Part shown: positions 9,287-17,874 of the stretch, one piece after another
How the letters are laid out: each line of letters begins with the position of its first letter
How positions within the stretch are numbered: the stretch's first letter is position 1
NCBI GenBank assembly: GCA_965247475.1
Contig: OZ252016.1
Coordinates: 2,648,100 to 2,712,099, forward strand
DNA from: G965247475 sp965247475
Lineage (GTDB): Bacteria; Chloroflexota; UBA11872
Length of the DNA: 64,000 nt
Direction of reading: 5' to 3'
Translations under genes and position numbers: made by a program
The notes under the pieces: model-generated
The model's input: only the letters and a program-made list of their open reading frames with translations
The model's database searches: none
What the model was told of the DNA's origin: nothing

Positions 9287-10645
9287 CTATGCGGCGACGC
9301 GGTCGGGGATTCCGCGCGTCTGTCCCATTGCGAGCAGCGATTCGCGGGCCGCGCGAACGCCGCTCCGCACGGCGCCTTCCATCGTGGCGGGCCACCCGGT
9401 GTCGGTCCACGCGCCGGCCAGGAACACCCGGGACGAGTTGGTGGCGGGCCCCGGACGGAGCGCGTGCGTGCCGGGCGTCTGGCGAAAGGTGGCCGCGTGC
9501 TCGCGCGTGACCGTGAAGTCCATCACCCGGGCGTCGGCCGCCGCCGGGAAGAGCCGCGCCAGCTCCGGCAAGAACCGGCGGCGGAGCTCATCGGTGGGCA
9601 GTCGCGCAATGTCCTCCGCGCCCGACTGCGACACCGCCAGGCACTGACCGTCAGACAATCCCGCGTGCGCGGTGCGGTCGAACACCCACTGCACCGGAGT
9701 TCCCACCGCCGCCGCGAACGGGTAGGGCATCACCGGGCGGTCGTACACCACGTGCAGATTGACAATTGGCATTGCGCCTAGCTGTTGGAAACGCGAGGCC
9801 TTCGGGTGCGCGCCGGCGGGCAGCATCGGCCCCGCTTGCTGGTGGGGAACCGCCAAGATCACCGTATCCGCATCGAGCGTCTCGCGGCGCTGGGCGACGC
9901 TGACCCGTCCGTCTGGGGATGCCGTGACCTTGGTGACGGGGGTGTTCAGCCGCACATCCACGCCGGCCTTGGCCAGCGTGGCGGCCGCTCGTTCGCCGTG
10001 CGCCTGGCCCAGCGGGACCGTCGTGTAGCCGAGGTCGGCTGCGCCCGGATCGCCTAGCAGACTGGTCTGAAACACCATCGCCGCCAGCAACAGCGAGGCC
10101 TGCCGCGACGGCGCGTTGAGCGTCGGCAGCGTGATGAGGTCCCACAACGCCTCGATCGCCTGCGAGGACTGACCGTGTTCGCGCAGCCAATCGCCGAACG
10201 TCCGGTCGTCGAGACGGGCGTCGTTCAGGTCGAGCCGCCCGAGCGCGAGCACCGCGCGCACAAAGCTCAGGCGTTCCCGCCGCGTCAGGTGCGGATAGGT
10301 CAGGATGCTCCCGGCCAGATGCAAAGGCGCCGGCAGGCGCCCGCGGCGCAGCCACCCCGCGCCGCGGGCGGGATGCACCACCGGAATCCGCAGGCGCGGC
10401 TGAATCGTCACCATCCGGTCGGCGCCTATCTGTCGAATGAACTCGATGTAGTACGTGCAGCAGCGCAAGTACACGTGTTGACCGTTATCGAACCAGAGGC
10501 CGTCGTGCTGGAAGGAGTACGTTGCACCTCCCAGCCGCGCTCGCGCCTCCAGCAGCGTCACGCGCGCGCCGGCGCCAGCGCACGCAAGCGCGGCCGCGCA
10601 GCCTGCGAGGCCGCCACCGACGACGGCGATGTGCGGCTGGGTCAC
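9287..10645 (-). CDS. hpnE: Hydroxysqualene dehydroxylase HpnE (FAD-dependent)
   Basis: HpnE reduces hydroxysqualene to squalene in the HpnCDE route. The chosen GTG start at 10645 overlaps the hpnD TGA (GTGA) and puts the FAD-binding VVGGGLAG at residue 8. An upstream extension would be antisense-like coding over hpnD and is rejected. The resulting 452-aa protein has the amine-oxidase/phytoene-desaturase fold signatures, including FDNGQHVYLRCC near the N-terminus and FLAGAWTDTGWPATMEGAVRSG-type C-terminal FAD contacts. Confidence 0.93.
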   Translation of the reverse strand: MTQPHIAVVGGGLAGCAAALACAGAGARVTLLEARARLGGATYSFQHDGLWFDNGQHVYLRCCTYYIEFIRQIGADRMVTIQPRLRIPVVHPARGAGWLRRGRLPAPLHLAGSILTYPHLTRRERLSFVRAVLALGRLDLNDARLDDRTFGDWLREHGQSSQAIEALWDLITLPTLNAPSRQASLLLAAMVFQTSLLGDPGAADLGYTTVPLGQAHGERAAATLAKAGVDVRLNTPVTKVTASPDGRVSVAQRRETLDADTVILAVPHQQAGPMLPAGAHPKASRFQQLGAMPIVNLHVVYDRPVMPYPFAAAVGTPVQWVFDRTAHAGLSDGQCLAVSQSGAEDIARLPTDELRRRFLPELARLFPAAADARVMDFTVTREHAATFRQTPGTHALRPGPATNSSRVFLAGAWTDTGWPATMEGAVRSGVRAARESLLAMGQTRGIPDRVAA

Positions 10646-11478
10646 GCGCGGGCGAGGCTCTGCGCGGCGACCCAGGCCTTCTCCCACGCGGGCAGCGAGA
10701 CCCGGCGCCGCAACACGGCTTCCGGCTCGCGCTCGATCCGCCGCAGCAACCGCTGGTAGATACTCGCCATCGCGCCGGCGCAGGCCGCGCTGCGCGAGTC
10801 GAGCAGCGCCAAGAGCTGCAGGCCCTCCTCGAACCACGTGCTCGCGCGCTTGGCCTCAAAGCGGATCAATGCCACGAACGCCGAGTCGGCCGATGCCTTG
10901 AGGTCCAGCTCGCAGCCGAATCGTTCAAGGTCGTCGCGCGGCAGGTACACCCGGCCGTTCAGCAGGTCTTCGCGAATGTCGCGCAGGATGTTCGTGAGTT
11001 GCAGCGCCACTCCGAGCGTGTCGGCCAGCGGCACCGCCCGCGACATCTGATTCGACCCGAACACGCCAAGCGAGAGCCGCCCAATGGTGCCGGCCACCCG
11101 TCGGCAGTAGACGACCAAATCGTCGAAGCTCTGATACGAGGTGCCGCGCACGTCCATCTCCACGCCGTCGATCAGCTCGCCGAACGCCGACAGTGGGATT
11201 GGCAGCCGCGTCGACGCATCCGCCAGCGCCACCAGCACCGCGTCGTCCGAATCCAGCGTGAGGTGGTCCAGACCCTCGCGGGCAACCTCCAGATCGTGGA
11301 GCTTCTGGTCGGCGCCGAGCGAGCCGTCGCCGATGTCATCGATCCGCCGCGCCAGCGCGTACACGGCGCACAGCGCGATTCGCTTTTGCTCGGCCAGCAG
11401 CCGGATGCCGTAGTAGAAGTTGGCCGCGCGCGTGCGGGTGATGGACTTGCAGACCGCGTAGGCCTGAGTGGTGTCCAT
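10642..11478 (-). CDS. hpnD: Presqualene diphosphate synthase HpnD
   Basis: Condenses two farnesyl diphosphates to presqualene diphosphate. With the ATG at 11478 the protein has 278 aa. The two aspartate-rich Mg-binding motifs of the squalene/phytoene synthase family are DDIGD (47-51) and DIRED (167-171, followed by LLNGRVYLP). The longer reading-frame start at 11535 would overlap hpnC, while 11478 lies 4 nt after the hpnC stop and is preferred. It sits between hpnC and hpnE, as in most HpnCDE operons. Confidence 0.93.
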   Translation of the reverse strand: MDTTQAYAVCKSITRTRAANFYYGIRLLAEQKRIALCAVYALARRIDDIGDGSLGADQKLHDLEVAREGLDHLTLDSDDAVLVALADASTRLPIPLSAFGELIDGVEMDVRGTSYQSFDDLVVYCRRVAGTIGRLSLGVFGSNQMSRAVPLADTLGVALQLTNILRDIREDLLNGRVYLPRDDLERFGCELDLKASADSAFVALIRFEAKRASTWFEEGLQLLALLDSRSAACAGAMASIYQRLLRRIEREPEAVLRRRVSLPAWEKAWVAAQSLARA

Positions 11479-11482
11479 TGGC

Positions 11483-12352
11483 CTACTGCGCCGTCGCGAG
11501 CTGAAGCACGCGCCAGGCGGCACGCAGCTTGTCACGGGTCCCGGGGCGCGGTCTGAGGTTGAGCACGTCGCAGTCCGCGTCTTCGATCGCCCGCAGCGCC
11601 GCGCGCCCGCCCTCGAGGAAGGCGGCCACCGCCAGCGCCTGCGTCCCCGGCAGTGTTCGCGGCAGCGGCGCCCCGGCGTCGAACAACGCGTGCGCGCGGT
11701 CCACCTCGAACCTCATCAGCTGGTGAAACGGGGCGTTCGCGTTGCGGGCGCCAATGTTCTCGACCTCGAACCCAAAACGCTCAAGGTCCTCCACCGGGAT
11801 GTACACGCGACCCATCGCATAGTCCTCGTGAACATCCTGCCAGTGTTCGGTGAGCTGCAGCCCCGTGCAGATCTGGTCCGATAGCCATATGCGCTCGGGC
11901 GTGGCGGCCTCGAACACGTACAGGACCAGGTGGCCGACCGGGTTGGCTGAGAGCTCGCAGTATGCCGCCAGGTCGGCGTAGGTCGGGTAGCGGCTGACCC
12001 GCTGATCCTGTCGGTTGGCCTCGATCAGCCGGCGCAGCGGATCTTCCGGGATCGAGAATCGAAGCACCGTCGGCAGCAGCCGCTGCATGAGCGCATGCGA
12101 CGGCGCTCGCCCCGCATAGATCGCATCGACCTCCCCGTCCAGCCAGTCGAGCAGCTCCAGTCGATCGCCCTCGGCGGCGTCTCCCAGCTGGTCGGCGAGC
12201 CGGGCGAATCCGTAGATATGCAACAGATGCTGACGCACCGAGCCCGGCAACAGCCGCGACGCGACCGGAAAGTTCTCTCCGCCGGCCCGGCGCATGACGG
12301 CCCCGGAGCCGGGGACGGCTGATGGCACGAGTTCGTGCGCAATTGCCGTCAT
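11483..12352 (-). CDS. hpnC: Hydroxysqualene synthase HpnC
   Basis: Converts presqualene diphosphate to hydroxysqualene. The 289-aa protein belongs to the squalene/phytoene synthase family. It has the HpnC-type ENFPV near the N-terminus (26-30), a first Asp motif degenerated to DQLGD (54-58) and the second DVHED (173-177) followed by YAMGRVYIP. It is the first gene of the minus-strand hopanoid series. Its promoter must lie in 12353-12660, but I see no convincing boxes there. Confidence 0.92.
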   Translation of the reverse strand: MTAIAHELVPSAVPGSGAVMRRAGGENFPVASRLLPGSVRQHLLHIYGFARLADQLGDAAEGDRLELLDWLDGEVDAIYAGRAPSHALMQRLLPTVLRFSIPEDPLRRLIEANRQDQRVSRYPTYADLAAYCELSANPVGHLVLYVFEAATPERIWLSDQICTGLQLTEHWQDVHEDYAMGRVYIPVEDLERFGFEVENIGARNANAPFHQLMRFEVDRAHALFDAGAPLPRTLPGTQALAVAAFLEGGRAALRAIEDADCDVLNLRPRPGTRDKLRAAWRVLQLATAQ

Positions 12353-12692
12353 CGAACGGCTCCAGCCGCCGGTCTGGATGCCTTCAGATGAAGACCAATG
12401 CAGCAGTTCATTGCGGCCATGGGTTAGGGACGCGATTCAACGCACGCCGCCCGACACGCCCCCAAGTGTAAGTTATGCCACCATATCGGGCCGACCGCCA
12501 AATGCGCGCGCTCGGGGCCGTCGCCGCAAGGCCGCATCCGGCCGCGGATGACCTCGGCCGTGGACCGCGCTGGGCGGAGCGCCCGCCGCAACCGCGGCTG
12601 AAGAGTCCGTGCCATCATAGGACTGGCCACTGCCGCTGCGCGGTCGGCGAGCCGGCGCGATGATGATCGCGAACGATCAGGGAGGTGGCAGG
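12353..12692. other. Divergent spacer between hpnC and gap
   Basis: About 340 bp hold the 5' regions of the hopanoid operon (minus) and gap (plus). No open frame with coding character, no RNA gene and no strong sigma-70 boxes were found. The only clear element is the gap ribosome binding site near the right end. Confidence 0.5.
12681..12687 (+). promoter_or_regulatory. Ribosome binding site deciding the gap start
   Basis: GGAGGTG lies 5 nt before the GTG at 12693. It selects that GTG over the upstream in-frame ATG at 12660, which has no ribosome binding site. Confidence 0.7.
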
Positions 12693-13712
12693 GTGCGCAT
12701 CGGGATCAACGGCTTCGGTCGGATCGGACGTCTCTCCTTCCGGGCCATTCGTGAGCGCCGGCCTGATCTCGAGGTTGTCGGGATCAACGATCTGGTTGAT
12801 TTGGAAACCTCGGCCCATCTCCTCAAGTACGACAGCAACTACGGCGCCTTTGGCCAGTCGGTCAGCACCGACGCCGCGCGCTTGGTGGTGGACGGCGCGC
12901 CGATCCCGTTCCTCGCGGAGCGCGAATGGGACCGGCTGCCCTGGGCGGACCTCGGGGCGGAGGTCGTCATCGAAGCCACCGGCGTCGGAACCGAGCGCGA
13001 GCGCGCCGCGCGGCATCTGGACGCCGGCGCCAAGAAGGTCCTGATCAGCGCCCCCGGCACGGAGGTTGACGTGACCCTCGTGCTTGGTGTGAATGAAGCG
13101 ACGTACGACCCCGCGCGGCACCAGGTGATCAGCAACGCGTCGTGCACGACCAATGGACTCGCTCCGCCGTTGGACGTCGTGCGCCGGGAGTTCGGAGTTC
13201 GCAAAGGGATCATGAGCACGGTCCACGCGTATACCTCGACGCAGGCGCTGGTGGATGGTCCCTCGAAGGCACTGCGCGATTCACGCGCGGCCGCGCTCAG
13301 TGTGTTCCCCTCCAGCACCGGCGCGGCCAGGGCTATCGGTGAGGTCATCCCGGAGCTCAAGGGGCGCCTGCACGGCGCGGCCTACCGCGTTCCGGTGCCA
13401 ACCGTCTCGATCGTTGAATTCGTCGTGAGCCTCGAGCGCGCCGCGACCGCCGATGAGATCAACGATGCGCTCCGCGCCGCGGCCGCCGGGCGGCTGGCGG
13501 GCATCCTCGACGTGACGGACGAGCCGCTCGTCTCGGTGGATCTGAAGGGCAACACGCACTCGTCCATCGTCGATGCGGGCTCGACCATGGTGGTCGCGGA
13601 CGACCTGGCCAAGGTCGCCGCCTGGTACGACAACGAGTGGGGCTACGCGTGCCGCGTCGCCGACGTGACCGCGCTTATCGCCGAGAGCGTGGCCCTGGGC
13701 GCCGCCGCCTAG
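12693..13712 (+). CDS. gap: Glyceraldehyde-3-phosphate dehydrogenase
   Basis: Phosphorylating GAPDH of glycolysis/gluconeogenesis. The GTG start at 12693 gives the expected N-terminus VRIGINGFGRIGR and 339 aa. The catalytic cysteine is in SNASCTTN (Cys151), the partner histidine in STVHAYTST (His178), and the C-terminal WYDNEWGYACR is present. The IND sequence after beta-2 suggests NAD preference. pgk follows 130 nt downstream on the same strand, the usual gap-pgk pairing. tpiA is found separately at 39.4-40.1 kb. Confidence 0.96.
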   Translation: MRIGINGFGRIGRLSFRAIRERRPDLEVVGINDLVDLETSAHLLKYDSNYGAFGQSVSTDAARLVVDGAPIPFLAEREWDRLPWADLGAEVVIEATGVGTERERAARHLDAGAKKVLISAPGTEVDVTLVLGVNEATYDPARHQVISNASCTTNGLAPPLDVVRREFGVRKGIMSTVHAYTSTQALVDGPSKALRDSRAAALSVFPSSTGAARAIGEVIPELKGRLHGAAYRVPVPTVSIVEFVVSLERAATADEINDALRAAAAGRLAGILDVTDEPLVSVDLKGNTHSSIVDAGSTMVVADDLAKVAAWYDNEWGYACRVADVTALIAESVALGAAA

Positions 13713-13842
13713 GGGGCGTCCGCCGTGTCCCATGGCCCTGTGAGCGCCGCCGGCTGCGCCGCGATTAGGTCCGCATGAGACCGACCGCCTCGTTCCGGAT
13801 CGCGGTCCCGGTGCGGGCGGCGCGAGGACGGCTCGCACCCGC

Positions 13843-15021
13843 GTGAAGCGGTCGCTCGACGCGCTCGACGTGGCCGGCCGCCGCGTATTTGTCCGCGTGG
13901 ACTTCAACGTCCCGCTGAGTGACGGCGGTACGTTCGACGACGCCCGAATCCGGGCCGCGCTTCCGACGATTCGCGATCTGCGCCGGCGCGGCGCGCGAAT
14001 CGTGCTCGGTTCGCATTTCGGACGCCCCAAGGGCCGCGTGAGGCCGGAGCTCTCGTTGGCGCCCGTGGCCGGGCTGCTTGGCGAGCTGATCGGCGCGCCG
14101 GTGGCCCTTGCGCCCGACAGCGTCGGCGACGAGGTCGAGCGGATCACGCTCGACCTCCAGGACGGCGATGTGCTTCTGCTCGAGAACCTGCGCTTCCACC
14201 CCGGCGAAGAGGCGAACGATTCCGATCACGTCGCCGCGCTTGCGCGGCTGGCCGATCTGTACGTCAACGACGCCTTCGGCGCGCTGCACCGCGCGCACGC
14301 CAGCACCGAAGGCTTGGCGCGCGTGTTGCCGGCCGCCGCGGGTCATCTCATCGCCGCCGAGATCGACGCGCTCCGGCGCGTCACCGCCGATCCCGCCCGG
14401 CCCTTCGCCGTGCTCGCGGGCGGCGCCAAGATCTCCGACAAGCTGGGCGTCCTGCACACGATCGCGGCGCGCGCCGACGTGTTGCTGCTGGGCGGCGGCA
14501 TCGCGAACACATTCCTGGCGGCGCACGGGCTCGATATCGGCGCGTCGCTGGTCGAGCATGGGCAGGAGGCAAACGTTCGAGCGGTCGAGCAAGCCGCGGC
14601 CGACGCCGGGTGCCGGCTCGTTCTGCCGTCGGACGGCGTCGCCGCGGACAGAGTTTCGGCGGGCGCGGCCCATCGCGTCGTGGCGATCGACGCGGTGCCC
14701 CACGGCTGCGCGCTGGTGGACATCGGCCCGCGGACCGTTGCCGAATTCGGTCGCTGCGTCGGCGGCGCCGCGACCGTCTTGTGGAGCGGCACGGTCGGCG
14801 TCTACGAGATAGATCAATTCGCGGTCGGGACGCGCGGCGTGGCGCGTGCGCTGGCCGAATCCGGCGCGTTCGTCGTCGTGGCCGGCGGCGATGCGTGCGC
14901 CGCGGCCGGCGCCGCCGGGGTCGCCGATCGCATGGGATACCTCAGCACCGGCGGCGGCGCGACGCTCGAGTTCATCGAAGGCCGAACGCTCCCCGGCCTC
15001 GCCGCGTTGCCTGACGCCTAA
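13843..15021 (+). CDS. pgk: Phosphoglycerate kinase
   Basis: Transfers the acyl phosphate of 1,3-bisphosphoglycerate to ADP. The 392-aa protein starts with GTG and has RVDFNVPLS (18-26), GSHFGRPKG (56-64), LLENLRFHPGEE, GGAKISDK, and near the C-terminus STGGGATLEF. The usual WNGPMGVFE nucleotide-binding stretch is changed to WSGTVGVYE and GGGDSAAA to GGDACAAAG. These are conservative variants, and the enzyme should be active. Confidence 0.95.
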   Translation: MKRSLDALDVAGRRVFVRVDFNVPLSDGGTFDDARIRAALPTIRDLRRRGARIVLGSHFGRPKGRVRPELSLAPVAGLLGELIGAPVALAPDSVGDEVERITLDLQDGDVLLLENLRFHPGEEANDSDHVAALARLADLYVNDAFGALHRAHASTEGLARVLPAAAGHLIAAEIDALRRVTADPARPFAVLAGGAKISDKLGVLHTIAARADVLLLGGGIANTFLAAHGLDIGASLVEHGQEANVRAVEQAAADAGCRLVLPSDGVAADRVSAGAAHRVVAIDAVPHGCALVDIGPRTVAEFGRCVGGAATVLWSGTVGVYEIDQFAVGTRGVARALAESGAFVVVAGGDACAAAGAAGVADRMGYLSTGGGATLEFIEGRTLPGLAALPDA

Positions 15022-15045
15022 ACCGGAACGCTCACCCGGCGTCGA

Positions 15046-16923
15046 TCATGTCGCGCGCCTGAGCAGTACCCGTGCGTCGCCCACGCGGCGCGTGATCGCC
15101 TGGGCGTCGAGATGCTCCAGGAACGCCAGCGCGAACTTGCGGCTGGTCCGAAAGCCGTCGCGCACGTCGCCCACACGAACCTGATCGCTCGTCTCGAACA
15201 GCTCGCGCAAGCGGGCGAGCCAGTCGTCGAACGTCGCCTGCGAGATCGCGATGTCGGGGGCCATTTGCACCAGACGGCCCTGTGCGACCAGCGCCGCCGC
15301 GACGATGGAGGCGGCGCCCGCCGCGCGCGCCGCCTCCGCCAGACCTGGCGGCGTGGTCCCGCCCGCGTCGAGCTCGACCAGCAACCGCTGGGCCGCCGCC
15401 TCCTGCTCCGCCGACAGCTCCACCCGGTGCCCTGCGAGTGCGACGTGAGTTCCGCGCAGCACGATGGTTCCGTCCAAGGCCATGTCGTCCAGCAGCGCCG
15501 TAAGCGGATCGGTCGCGATGTCCACCAACGCTCGCAGCTCGGCGCGATCGAGTCCGGCCGCGGTCGGCGTGTCCGCATGTCGGGCCTCCACCGCCGCGCG
15601 CACGCGCGCCCGCGCCTCGGCCAATCCGGCCGTGGACCAGAGCCACCCGCCCGCCGACGCCAGTCGCCCCTCGGCCAGCGCCGGTTGCGCCACCGCCGCG
15701 ACCATCGCCGCGCCCAGATCCGTTCGGCGTGCCAGCTCGGCGGCGCGGAGCGGTCCATGCGCCTCGACCGCCGCGAGCACGATCTCCTCAGGCTCGGCGG
15801 TCGCGGCGATCTCGAGCCGGTCGATCTCGTCCGAGTCGCCCCGTCGCAGCCGCCGCGTGGTCGTCCGAACGATCTCGCCGCCGCCGATCGTGAGTGGCGG
15901 CGACAGCCGGCGAACGACGTACGGGTCGCCCTTGGCCAGTGCGACTGGTTCGGACAAACGCCACTGCACCCAGCCGGTCGCGCCCGGCTCGATGGGTTCG
16001 GTTTGCAGGTAGCGGGCGGAGGCCACGACTTCCGCCGTGCCGCTGTGCCAGGCCACGCGCTCGCCCGGCTTGATCGCCCGAGGCGCGTTCGGGAGCAGCC
16101 GAAGGGTGGCGTCCACCCGTCGCGAGTCGACCACGGCGCCGTCACTCGCCAGCACCGATCCACGCGGCGCCTGGCCGACCGACACACCGCTCAGATTGAC
16201 CGCCACCCGGCGACCGGGCGGCGCGGTTGACACCTGGGTTCGGTGCGACTGCAGGCCGCGCACCCGCACCCGACGGCCGCCCGGCCGAATGCGCAGCTCA
16301 TCGCCCACTGCCACGCTTCCGCCGGACAGCGTCCCGGTGACCACGGTCCCGAATCCGGTCATCGTGAAGGCGCGGTCGATGGGCAGCCGGGCATGCCCGA
16401 GGTCGGGCCGTTCCGGCGCACGGTCGAGCGCGGCGTCCAGCGCCGCTTGCAGCTCGTCCAAGCCCGTGCGCTTGGCAGCCGACACGCGCACGATCGGCGC
16501 TCCCGCCAGGCTCGACGCACCGACCGTCTCCCGCACCTCGCCCTCGACCAGCCGCGCCCATTCGTCGTCGACGAGATCCGATTTGGTCAGCGCCACCACG
16601 CCGGCGCGAATGTCGAGCAGCGTCACGATGTCCAGGTGCTCGCGCGTCTGCGGCATCACACCTTCGTCCGCCGCCACGACCAACAGGCAGGCATCGATCC
16701 CGCCGACGCCGGCCAGCATGTTGTGGACGAACCGCTCGTGACCCGGCACGTCCACGATGCTGACCTCTCGACCGCTCGGGAGCGTCAGCCAGGCAAATCC
16801 GAGATCGATCGTCATCCCGCGCGATTTCTCTTCCGCCAGGCGGTCGGGATCGATCCCGGTCAAGGCCTCGGTCAAGGTGGACTTGCCGTGATCCACGTGC
16901 CCGGCGGTTCCGATGGTGTGCAT
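15046..16923 (-). CDS. selB: Selenocysteine-specific translation elongation factor SelB
   Basis: SelB carries Sec-tRNA(Sec) to ribosomes paused at UGA codons followed by a SECIS hairpin. The ATG at 16923 gives a 625-aa protein beginning MHTIGTAGHVDHGKST, with the G1 motif at 8-16. G3 DVPGHE (58-63) and G4 TKSD (113-116) follow, then EF-Tu-like domains 2/3 with RGLQSHRTQ. The C-terminal third (about 370-625) contains the winged-helix repeats that bind SECIS RNA. Two UGA-containing client genes occur in this window (36749 and 44025). selA, selD and the selC tRNA are not seen. Confidence 0.95.
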   Translation of the reverse strand: MHTIGTAGHVDHGKSTLTEALTGIDPDRLAEEKSRGMTIDLGFAWLTLPSGREVSIVDVPGHERFVHNMLAGVGGIDACLLVVAADEGVMPQTREHLDIVTLLDIRAGVVALTKSDLVDDEWARLVEGEVRETVGASSLAGAPIVRVSAAKRTGLDELQAALDAALDRAPERPDLGHARLPIDRAFTMTGFGTVVTGTLSGGSVAVGDELRIRPGGRRVRVRGLQSHRTQVSTAPPGRRVAVNLSGVSVGQAPRGSVLASDGAVVDSRRVDATLRLLPNAPRAIKPGERVAWHSGTAEVVASARYLQTEPIEPGATGWVQWRLSEPVALAKGDPYVVRRLSPPLTIGGGEIVRTTTRRLRRGDSDEIDRLEIAATAEPEEIVLAAVEAHGPLRAAELARRTDLGAAMVAAVAQPALAEGRLASAGGWLWSTAGLAEARARVRAAVEARHADTPTAAGLDRAELRALVDIATDPLTALLDDMALDGTIVLRGTHVALAGHRVELSAEQEAAAQRLLVELDAGGTTPPGLAEAARAAGAASIVAAALVAQGRLVQMAPDIAISQATFDDWLARLRELFETSDQVRVGDVRDGFRTSRKFALAFLEHLDAQAITRRVGDARVLLRRAT

Positions 16924-17035
16924 CTGCAACGCGGCGTCCGGCCTGTGCTCGCCCGCGGTGGGGCATGGCGCTCGGCCGATTATCGCCCTCGTGATGTCCG
17001 CCGCATTCGCGGCGCGCCCGTCGCTAGACTTCGAT

Positions 17036-17467
17036 ATGCAACTCACCGATCACATCGCGACCGCGGCGGGCCTGGCGACCCTGGCCGGCCTGAACCGCCG
17101 ACGCTGGCTCGTGTTCGTGATGAGCTCGACCTTCATCGATCTCGACCACTACGTCGGCGCCGCGCGAAAATATGGCCTGCGCAACCCGCTCGATGGCGCT
17201 GTCTATGCCCTGACGGGGCGAGTGCCGGGTTGGCGTGATTCGGATCCGCGCTACCCGCTCGACGTTCCGCGGCCGGCGCACAGCGTCCCGGTCGCCGTCG
17301 CGCTGGTCCTGCTGGCGGTGCTGGCCCCGCGCGGCCGCCCGCTGGCGCTCGGGGCGCTCTGGCACCTCGCGCTGGACATCCTGGACCTTCTGTGGCGGCC
17401 GTCGACCGGGCAGCGCGTGCTCCGGCGTCAGGGTCGGTCCAGACTCGGAATCGGGCCGGTCGGCTAG
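17036..17467 (+). CDS. YdjM-like membrane-bound metal-dependent hydrolase family protein
   Basis: A 143-aa predicted inner-membrane protein resembling the YdjM/DUF457 family. It has an HIATAAGLATLAGL start, the acidic STFIDLDHYV motif, PAHSVPVAVAL and a C-terminal WHLALDILDLL with histidine and aspartate spaced as in the family. At least two hydrophobic stretches are visible. The ATG at 17036 is chosen because upstream codons lie in the selB leader. It is divergent from selB and convergent with the next gene (overlapping stops in CTAG). The enzymatic activity of this family is not established. Confidence 0.65.
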   Translation: MQLTDHIATAAGLATLAGLNRRRWLVFVMSSTFIDLDHYVGAARKYGLRNPLDGAVYALTGRVPGWRDSDPRYPLDVPRPAHSVPVAVALVLLAVLAPRGRPLALGALWHLALDILDLLWRPSTGQRVLRRQGRSRLGIGPVG

Positions 17468-17811
17468 CCGATCCATCCGAGCGCGCGCAGGATCACCGCG
17501 GTGGCAAACCCGAGCGCGTAGGTGAGCAGGCCGGTCGCGAGGATCCGCGCGTAGCTGCGCCAGCCGGCTCGCCGTTCGAGTTCCCCGACGCGCGCGTCCA
17601 CTGCCGCATGCGATGCCTCCACCCGGCGCAGATGCGACCCGAACTCTCGCAGCGCGAGCGCGTTGATCCGTGCCAGTTCGTTGGCCGGCGTCGGGGGACC
17701 CTGACTGGGCTGACTCTGGCCCACGCGCGTCGGCAGCTGCTCCAGCACGTTCGACAGCACGCGTTGGGTGATCTGCTGGACCACCGCGCGGGACAGGAAG
17801 GGAATTGCCAT
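17464..17811 (-). CDS. Hypothetical protein with C-terminal membrane segment
   Basis: A 115-aa protein without a recognised family. The N-terminal half is amphipathic, the middle (about residues 45-80) is charged and alpha-helical with coiled-coil-like heptads (LARINALALREFGSH, VEASHAAVDARVGELERR), and residues about 88-110 form one hydrophobic helix. It probably is a small membrane-anchored helical protein. It overlaps the convergent YdjM-like gene by four bases. Confidence 0.6.
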   Translation of the reverse strand: MAIPFLSRAVVQQITQRVLSNVLEQLPTRVGQSQPSQGPPTPANELARINALALREFGSHLRRVEASHAAVDARVGELERRAGWRSYARILATGLLTYALGFATAVILRALGWIG

Positions 17812-17874
17812 GAACGTGCCTCGGGTCGCTGGGCGATTCTATCCGCGCGCGTGTGGGCGTGGGCGGGCCCGATG

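Noticed and set aside
10646..10837. N-terminal extension of HpnE
   Set aside because: The 64 residues are arginine/alanine-rich and overlap hpnD. The GTGA overlap at 10645 marks the true start.
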